The translations under genes were made by a program, and so were the position numbers. 20,128 nucleotides of DNA, taken from a virus. How positions within the stretch are numbered: the stretch's first letter is position 1; each line of letters starts with the position of its first letter. A model generated the notes under the pieces. That model had not been told where the DNA came from. It did no database searches and worked only from the letters and a program-made list of their open reading frames with translations. Location: positions 1 to 20,128 of the IMG/VR virus record IMGVR_UViG_3300021085_000287; one strand, 5' to 3'. Of this stretch, positions 15,986-20,128 are shown piece after piece.

Positions 15986-17002
15986 TTAGTTTATGTCTAC
16001 TGTTGCACCTTTAAGCACCATTGCGCCTGCGGACTCTAACGTCATATTCCCATCACATTTTTGAGTGATATTCCCAGTTGCTTTTAAATCTACATTACCT
16101 GTGACGTTGATTTTTACATCGCCACCTGTGACAGTGACATCAATACCACCACCACCATCGACATAGAGAATGACGCCTGCGCCACCACTTGTCTGAACAT
16201 TCAGACCTTGCCCGATAGATAATATTTGACCGCCTGTGATGGATTCGTTTAAATTCCCCGTAATAAATTCATTCTTATTATTAACAACCTTGACGTTCAT
16301 ATCACCGCCAGGGTTCATTTCCATACCTGTGCCTGTTCTATGTCTTACATCAACACGTTCTGCACCTGGGCTGTCATCAATCTCTACTGAGTGACCAGAT
16401 TCCGAAACTTGTGCTTGATTGTATGGATATACTGCGGCATATGAAGAAGCAGGTTCATCAAACGTACCTCCAGCACCATCAGGAATACCAGTCTTTGCAT
16501 CTGCTTCTGCGTTTGCAATACCCGCTGGTTTTGTGCCAGTCGCCGCACCTGGGGTTCCAGCACCTACAGTATTTACTGCATCTTCAGGTGTTTGTGTATT
16601 ACCAATTCCAGCAGGTCCTGGTTCGTTTGCAACTGCGGGTGAAGGTCTATCAGCAAGTGGGTTTGGTCCATCGTCACCTAAATCGTCTGCGTAACCACCG
16701 CCACCTTTTGTTGGCGTAATGCCTGTGACAGTTGGTTGCTGTGCCATCGGACCATCATTGAAATAACCTACAACCCAATCACCAATTCTTGGTGGCGTAA
16801 TTGTAGGTGTCGGAGATGGTGGATATACAACAGTAGACCACGGCAATGCTTCAGTCGGCAACTGTTCTACATCATCTGTATGAAATCCTAACGCACGAAT
16901 ACGAACACGACCTAGATTTTCTGGGTCATTTCTGTCTACAACTCTAGCACGGAATTGTACTAGTGGTCCGCCGTTACCCTGATTTGACTTTTCTATTGGC
17001 AT
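15986..17002 (-). CDS. 5: Baseplate hub/needle protein gp5, without lysozyme domain
   Basis: gp5 forms the trimeric membrane-piercing needle under the gp27 hub. Residues about 12-105 form the OB-fold (VQFRARVVDRNDPENLGRVRIRALGFH, then WVVGYFNDGPMAQQPTVTGI), the gp5/VgrG N-terminal domain. Residues about 106-200 are a Gly/Pro/Ala/Thr-rich linker. From about 200 on, the sequence becomes a beta-helix (VDVRHRTGTGMEMNPGGDMN, then short repeats such as GGDVKINVTGNVDLKATGNI). T4 gp5 has 575 residues with a lysozyme domain in the middle; here 338 residues leave no room for one and none is seen, as in cyanophage homologues. A GAGGTGAAAG ribosome binding site supports the ATG at 17002. The start overlaps the preceding 48-residue ORF by 29 bases. 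Confidence 0.92.
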   Translation of the reverse strand: MPIEKSNQGNGGPLVQFRARVVDRNDPENLGRVRIRALGFHTDDVEQLPTEALPWSTVVYPPSPTPTITPPRIGDWVVGYFNDGPMAQQPTVTGITPTKGGGGYADDLGDDGPNPLADRPSPAVANEPGPAGIGNTQTPEDAVNTVGAGTPGAATGTKPAGIANAEADAKTGIPDGAGGTFDEPASSYAAVYPYNQAQVSESGHSVEIDDSPGAERVDVRHRTGTGMEMNPGGDMNVKVVNNKNEFITGNLNESITGGQILSIGQGLNVQTSGGAGVILYVDGGGGIDVTVTGGDVKINVTGNVDLKATGNITQKCDGNMTLESAGAMVLKGATVDIN

Positions 17003-17120
17003 CTTTCACCTCACTTATATCTTTCAAATGGTCGAATTCACCGACTTCACCTCGTTGAAACATCTCTTCCATGCTTGACGAAGGTTCGTTTTTCAACTTT
17101 TCTTTATTTTCTTTTTTCAT
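16974..17120 (-). CDS. Probable small protein of 48 aa between the kinase-like gene and gp5
   Basis: This frame fills the otherwise empty 117 bases between the kinase-like gene and gp5. Its ATG at 17118-17120 shares one base with the upstream stop (TAATG), a usual mark of translational coupling, and its stop at 16974-16976 lies inside gp5, an overlap of 29 bases. The product is very polar and charged: it starts MKKENKEKLKNEPSSSMEEM and ends with EFDHLKDISEVKDANRKVKSG. No domain is recognised and no membrane segment is present. A small acidic/basic helix-forming protein next to the hub genes could be an assembly factor. An alternative is that it is a non-coding leader of gp5. Confidence 0.5.
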   Translation of the reverse strand: MKKENKEKLKNEPSSSMEEMFQRGEVGEFDHLKDISEVKDANRKVKSG

Positions 17121-17965
17121 TATTTACCAAAGAGTTCTTTTGTTTCTTTTGTTTTTGGGATGTTATTTTTAATCCAGTCAAATATTTGCTTCTGTACTTC
17201 TTTACGTTTAATAGGTCGTTTACCTTCTTTTTTAACTGTCAAGTAGGTAAAGTCTTTAATTACTTTCTCACCCTTACTATTTGGTTTATCAAAGAATATA
17301 GTATTTTCTCTGTTATTCAGAATGACTGCAACTTTACCATTGATACCTTTTGGGATTGAACCAGATACAATCTGATACATTGTTTTTGCGGCACCCTCAT
17401 GCGTCTTCAGCAAAATGTCTTCTGGTACAACACGGGCACGATTTGAGTTATTTGTAACAGCAACACGATAGTTTGTAAGCACCCAAACGATATGTACATT
17501 CTTAGGGTCATAACCAACTTCTTGTAGTTTTGGCATAACTTCAGTAATATCACCAATCTCTTTAAGAGTGATATCGAAAATTATATTTGGTAGTCTGTCT
17601 TCCGATACATCAGCGAGAAGACCATCTAATGTTTTATCTTTGATGCCTGCATCTTTTACTGCCATATGAAGTTTGAATACGTCTTTAGGATTACGCAAAT
17701 TCAAGTCTGCAAGTTCTGGGAACTTACCTTTTGTTTGGTTCAACTTTAGAAATGCTTTTTTCCACTCATCAACATCACGAATTTTAAAGTCATTACCTTG
17801 AAGAAAGTTTGAGATAGCAAACCCCTTACCTGAACCAGCGCCGCCAGCAAGAAAAACAATCTGTCCATATTTTTTGCCGCCGTTAAATAGTATTTGCTTT
17901 TCTTGCAGGTCTTGAACTTCACTTTCCGTATCGTTCTGCAACCACTCGTTAAGTGATAGTCTCAT
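17120..17965 (-). CDS. P-loop kinase-like protein in the baseplate cluster, 281 aa
   Basis: Residues 41-49 (GGAGSGKGF) form a Walker A motif with Lys47, after a beta strand IVFLA, and residues around 128-134 (NIIFDIT) look like a Walker B-type strand. The segment RARVVPEDILLKTHEGAAKTM (about 178-198) resembles the Arg-containing lid of zeta-toxin/polynucleotide-kinase-like small-molecule kinases. The substrate is unknown. The C-terminal 70 residues are Lys-rich. No T4 baseplate gene corresponds to it, yet it lies inside the hub operon, 14 bases after the putative hub gene, with an AGGAG ribosome binding site, and its stop overlaps the next start. It could phosphorylate a virion or host component, act as an ATP-dependent assembly factor, or be an accessory host-takeover gene. 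Assignment as a P-loop protein is firm; the kinase label is inference. Confidence 0.68.
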   Translation of the reverse strand: MRLSLNEWLQNDTESEVQDLQEKQILFNGGKKYGQIVFLAGGAGSGKGFAISNFLQGNDFKIRDVDEWKKAFLKLNQTKGKFPELADLNLRNPKDVFKLHMAVKDAGIKDKTLDGLLADVSEDRLPNIIFDITLKEIGDITEVMPKLQEVGYDPKNVHIVWVLTNYRVAVTNNSNRARVVPEDILLKTHEGAAKTMYQIVSGSIPKGINGKVAVILNNRENTIFFDKPNSKGEKVIKDFTYLTVKKEGKRPIKRKEVQKQIFDWIKNNIPKTKETKELFGK

Positions 17966-17979
17966 TGCTTTCTCCTAAA

Positions 17980-19239
17980 TTATGCTTCTGTTTTAACTTC
18001 TTCAAATGAACTGTCTTTAGCAACTTGTACAATTTGTCTGTAAGTTCCTCGGGTAAATGCGTGATTGATTGCAGTAATCATAGCGTTATTACTTAACTGC
18101 CTATCCATTGTTTCACCCTCTGTTTCTTTTGCTCCTGGGGAAGGTAGACGTAAATCAACAACATCACCAATTTTTCTATTAGTAACACCAGGTAGTTTCA
18201 AGTCAATTTTAGTTGAACCGAACAATGCTCTTTGAGCAAGTGCCGCTGGTGCAAATTCTTCAATCCCACTTGCAAACTCTTCTGCCGCATCAGTCAACAG
18301 AACACGAATGTTTGAAGAAGGTTCCATTATGTTATTTATCGCTTCTGCTCCGACAGTCATATTGGGTTCAAGTGATTTGAAACTCTCAAATATATCTGCT
18401 AGTTTTGTTTCAGTGATAGTAACTGCACCCGTAACTGGGTCAAATACTTGCATGGTGTTTGCTAATGCACCATTTAACATCTGTTGAAGATTGTTATTCT
18501 GTGATAATATTCTAAACTCTTCAATACCTTGCATTGCATTCAGTGTGTTTGCTTGAACGTTTTGTGGGTTTCTATGTAAGATTTCTCTTTGGTCTGAATC
18601 CCTAATCGGTTCAATATCTTCAATCATAGACTGTATGCTTCTAAAATGAAACCCTCTCAAATCTTCCCAAAATCTGTAATCTGAACCTGTCGGGTGTGCG
18701 GCAGATTGTGCAGTCTTTGACATTTCTAGCAATATTCTTGCTGGTGGAAAGTTTGGGAATGACATTCTTCTTGGCATAAGAGTAGGTTCTATATCAAACT
18801 CTTTGTCAATCGCAAGATTATCATCATACATCTTCTGTGCCATATCAGAAATAAGTTCACCATTAAAACCAAAACTAGCAGAAGTTTTCGTATTCTTTAT
18901 CATCTCATGCGAACAGAAATGACAAACAAGCAACTGCATCTCATTGGCATCACTTCTGTTTGATACTTTGTAGATATAGAAAGACTGTTCGATTGTGTCT
19001 CCACCAGGAGTTTCGAATACAACTTCTAAATGTTCTTCACCAGAAATTGGTAGTTTTGAAGCAAGACCTACACCATCCATAAGTGCTAATGTGCCAGTCA
19101 AAAAAGGTTTGTACATATCTTCATAAATATGCAACTCTGTCATTATTTGGTGTATTTTTACTGGCGTACCTGTTCCATGTTGAGGAATGATATCGAGCGT
19201 TATTGGCGTATAGTCAGTTGTATTTGTAATTTGCGACAT
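17980..19239 (-). CDS. Putative baseplate hub protein (gp27 role), 419 aa
   Basis: The gene lies between gp53 and gp5 and encodes 419 residues, close to T4 gp27 (391), the trimeric hub that holds gp5 at the end of the tail tube. The N-terminal part (KIHQIMTELHIYEDMYKPFLTGTLALMDGVGL, then LPISGEEHLEVVFETPGGD and FYIYKVSNR) is the kind of beta-barrel sequence seen in gp27/VgrG-type hubs. Residues about 110-215 (EMIKNTKTSASFGFNGELISDMAQKMYDDNLA, PARILLEM, DYRFWEDLRGFHF) fit the gpD/gp27 pattern of two barrels around a helical stretch. No T4 sequence match is evident by eye, so gp27 is a role rather than a proven homologue. The gap from gp53 is 6 bases. No strong Shine-Dalgarno is visible. Confidence 0.6.
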   Translation of the reverse strand: MSQITNTTDYTPITLDIIPQHGTGTPVKIHQIMTELHIYEDMYKPFLTGTLALMDGVGLASKLPISGEEHLEVVFETPGGDTIEQSFYIYKVSNRSDANEMQLLVCHFCSHEMIKNTKTSASFGFNGELISDMAQKMYDDNLAIDKEFDIEPTLMPRRMSFPNFPPARILLEMSKTAQSAAHPTGSDYRFWEDLRGFHFRSIQSMIEDIEPIRDSDQREILHRNPQNVQANTLNAMQGIEEFRILSQNNNLQQMLNGALANTMQVFDPVTGAVTITETKLADIFESFKSLEPNMTVGAEAINNIMEPSSNIRVLLTDAAEEFASGIEEFAPAALAQRALFGSTKIDLKLPGVTNRKIGDVVDLRLPSPGAKETEGETMDRQLSNNAMITAINHAFTRGTYRQIVQVAKDSSFEEVKTEA

Positions 19240-19245
19240 GATGTA

Positions 19246-20022
19246 TTAACTCGTTTTTTTCAAAATAGAAGTCATTTCTGTTACGATGCTTGGTACGAAT
19301 TCGGGTTTAATTAAACGAACTGCTCTTTTACTTAAATTCAACTCTTGCTCATAAACAAGATTAGAGACTTCTCTTCTTTCATCTACAGGAACATCTGTGA
19401 ACTGAGCATAATCTAATTTGTCGCCCGTAGTAGTATTTTCGTAATGATGAATTGCTCTTTCTGTTGAGGTTCTATATTGACCAAACTGCAAATTGCCTGT
19501 TAGTGTCTCATTATCTCTAATGATTATAGTTTCAGCCTGTCCACCTTTTTCAAACTTCCCTTTAGTTTCTTCTATGATAATTCTACCCACAGAAGGATTC
19601 CATTCTACAACAACACCCTCTGAGGTATCATTAAATATCTTAGAGCCTGTTGCAATATCACCACTGAACGAGTTTGTGTTCATAGTTATGCCTGGGTATT
19701 TTGCTTTCATAAAATTAACGAATGTGTTATAGTTCATACCAAACCCAAATCGACCATCTTCTTGTAGATTTGTCATTAACACAATCCAGTGAAGACTAAT
19801 ATCGTCATAGTATTTGTGGGCAATCATTTCGGGTGTATCGCCATCTTGCATATCATAAGTGTAAAACAGTCTTGCATTATCACGGACGACCTGTGCTATT
19901 TCTGCACGAACCATAATGTTTCGTACATTCTCTTCAACATCCTGTACAGTATATTTTGTTTCAGGATACTTTCTAAAAAGAAGACTTCTTTTTCTTGGTG
20001 CGAATTGATTAGTTTCAGCCAT
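19246..20022 (-). CDS. 53: Baseplate wedge protein gp53
   Basis: gp53 clamps adjacent wedges together in the T4 baseplate. The diagnostic segment is at residues about 53-85 (LFYTYDMQDGDTPEMIAHKYY, then DISLHWIVLMTN), a LysM-like element that gp53 proteins share, followed by a conserved FGMNYNTFVNFMKAKYPG. At 258 residues it is longer than T4 gp53 (196). The extra part is a beta-rich C-terminal half (about 115-215: GDIATGSKIFN, GVVVEWNPSVGRIIIEETKG). The start is preceded by GGGAATG about 15 bases upstream, inside the end of the tail-tube cap gene. It stands between that gene and the putative hub gene. Confidence 0.92.
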   Translation of the reverse strand: MAETNQFAPRKRSLLFRKYPETKYTVQDVEENVRNIMVRAEIAQVVRDNARLFYTYDMQDGDTPEMIAHKYYDDISLHWIVLMTNLQEDGRFGFGMNYNTFVNFMKAKYPGITMNTNSFSGDIATGSKIFNDTSEGVVVEWNPSVGRIIIEETKGKFEKGGQAETIIIRDNETLTGNLQFGQYRTSTERAIHHYENTTTGDKLDYAQFTDVPVDERREVSNLVYEQELNLSKRAVRLIKPEFVPSIVTEMTSILKKTS

Positions 20023-20027
20023 GTCGA

Positions 20028-20128
20028 TTACATTCCCGCAATTGTTTCTTTAGTAAGATACTTTGTTTCTTTGAACTGCAACGTCAAGTCAACTTCTACA
20101 GGTTCACCATCAGCATGATATGCGGCGA
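20028..20128 (-). CDS. Baseplate tail-tube cap protein (gp48/gp54 type), C-terminal end only
   Basis: An open frame enters from the right edge and ends with TAA at 20028-20030, five bases before the gp53 start. The 33 visible codons end in DGEPVEVDLTLQFKETKYLT and then KETIAGM. The D-G-x-P-x-E-V-D-L-T-L-x-F-K-E pattern is typical of the C-terminus of gp48/gp54-type tail-tube initiator proteins in T4-like phages, which cap the hub and start tube polymerisation. Which of the two it is cannot be told from this end. The rest of the gene lies outside the window. Confidence 0.65.
   Translation of the reverse strand, partial: AAYHADGEPVEVDLTLQFKETKYLTKETIAGM

Noticed and set aside
16411-16719. Plus-strand open frames of 91 and 102 codons opposite the gp5 linker
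   Set aside because: They mirror the Gly/Pro/Ala-rich linker of gp5, have odd composition and no ribosome binding site; they are shadows of the real gene.
18333-18340. GATAAATA late-promoter-like box on the minus strand
   Set aside because: It is inside the putative hub gene with no gene start nearby, and the first base differs from the T4 consensus; chance match in AT-rich DNA.
1-20128. tRNA, CRISPR array, insertion sequence, integrase or attachment site
   Set aside because: Looked for on both strands by eye; no cloverleaf, regular direct repeats, transposase or recombinase sequence was seen.

Overview
This window looks like the baseplate and tail-fibre module of a T4-like marine myovirus, of the cyanophage/pelagiphage kind. 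The evidence is a near-continuous series of minus-strand genes in which gp53, gp5 (without lysozyme), a PAAR tip protein, gp25, gp6 and gp8 can be recognised from their sequences, AT-rich DNA with ATAAATA-type late promoters, and protein modules typical of marine T4-like phages (DUF4815, GTGYS-type beta repeats, a cupredoxin-like domain). The host cannot be told from this window; no photosynthesis gene, tRNA, integrase or insertion sequence is seen.

Transcription runs from right to left. At the right edge is the C-terminus of a tail-tube cap protein (gp48/gp54 type). It is followed by gp53 (wedge), a 419-residue putative hub protein in the gp27 role, a P-loop kinase-like protein that is not a T4 baseplate component, a 48-residue overlapping small ORF, gp5 (OB fold plus beta-helix needle), a PAAR spike tip, gp25, gp6, and a 1235-residue protein in the gp7 position. 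Next come gp8 and a 2313-residue DUF4815 giant, then two small proteins and the N-terminal part of another virion structural protein that runs off the left edge.

Spacing is tight (overlaps of a base or more, or gaps of 1-14 bases) except at a few gaps of about 40-135 bases. Most of these gaps carry TATAAATA or AATAAATA boxes on the minus strand, so the region is probably several late transcription units: gp25-gp6-gp7, gp8, DUF4815 plus the 86-residue protein, the 80-residue protein, and the left-edge gene. No gene-free stretch exceeds 300 bases.

Together the products would build the hub and needle (gp27-like, gp5, PAAR), the wedges (gp53, gp25, gp6, gp7-like, gp8), and the fibre or peripheral baseplate parts (DUF4815 protein and the left-edge genes). 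The most unusual points are Arg-only and Arg/Trp clusters inside the giant DUF4815 protein, a cupredoxin-like domain with an apparent His/Cys/His/Met copper ligand set at the head of the gp7-like protein, a kinase-like gene inside the hub operon, a consensus-like antisense promoter between gp5 and the PAAR gene, and a perfect 9-bp hairpin just inside the 86-residue gene.
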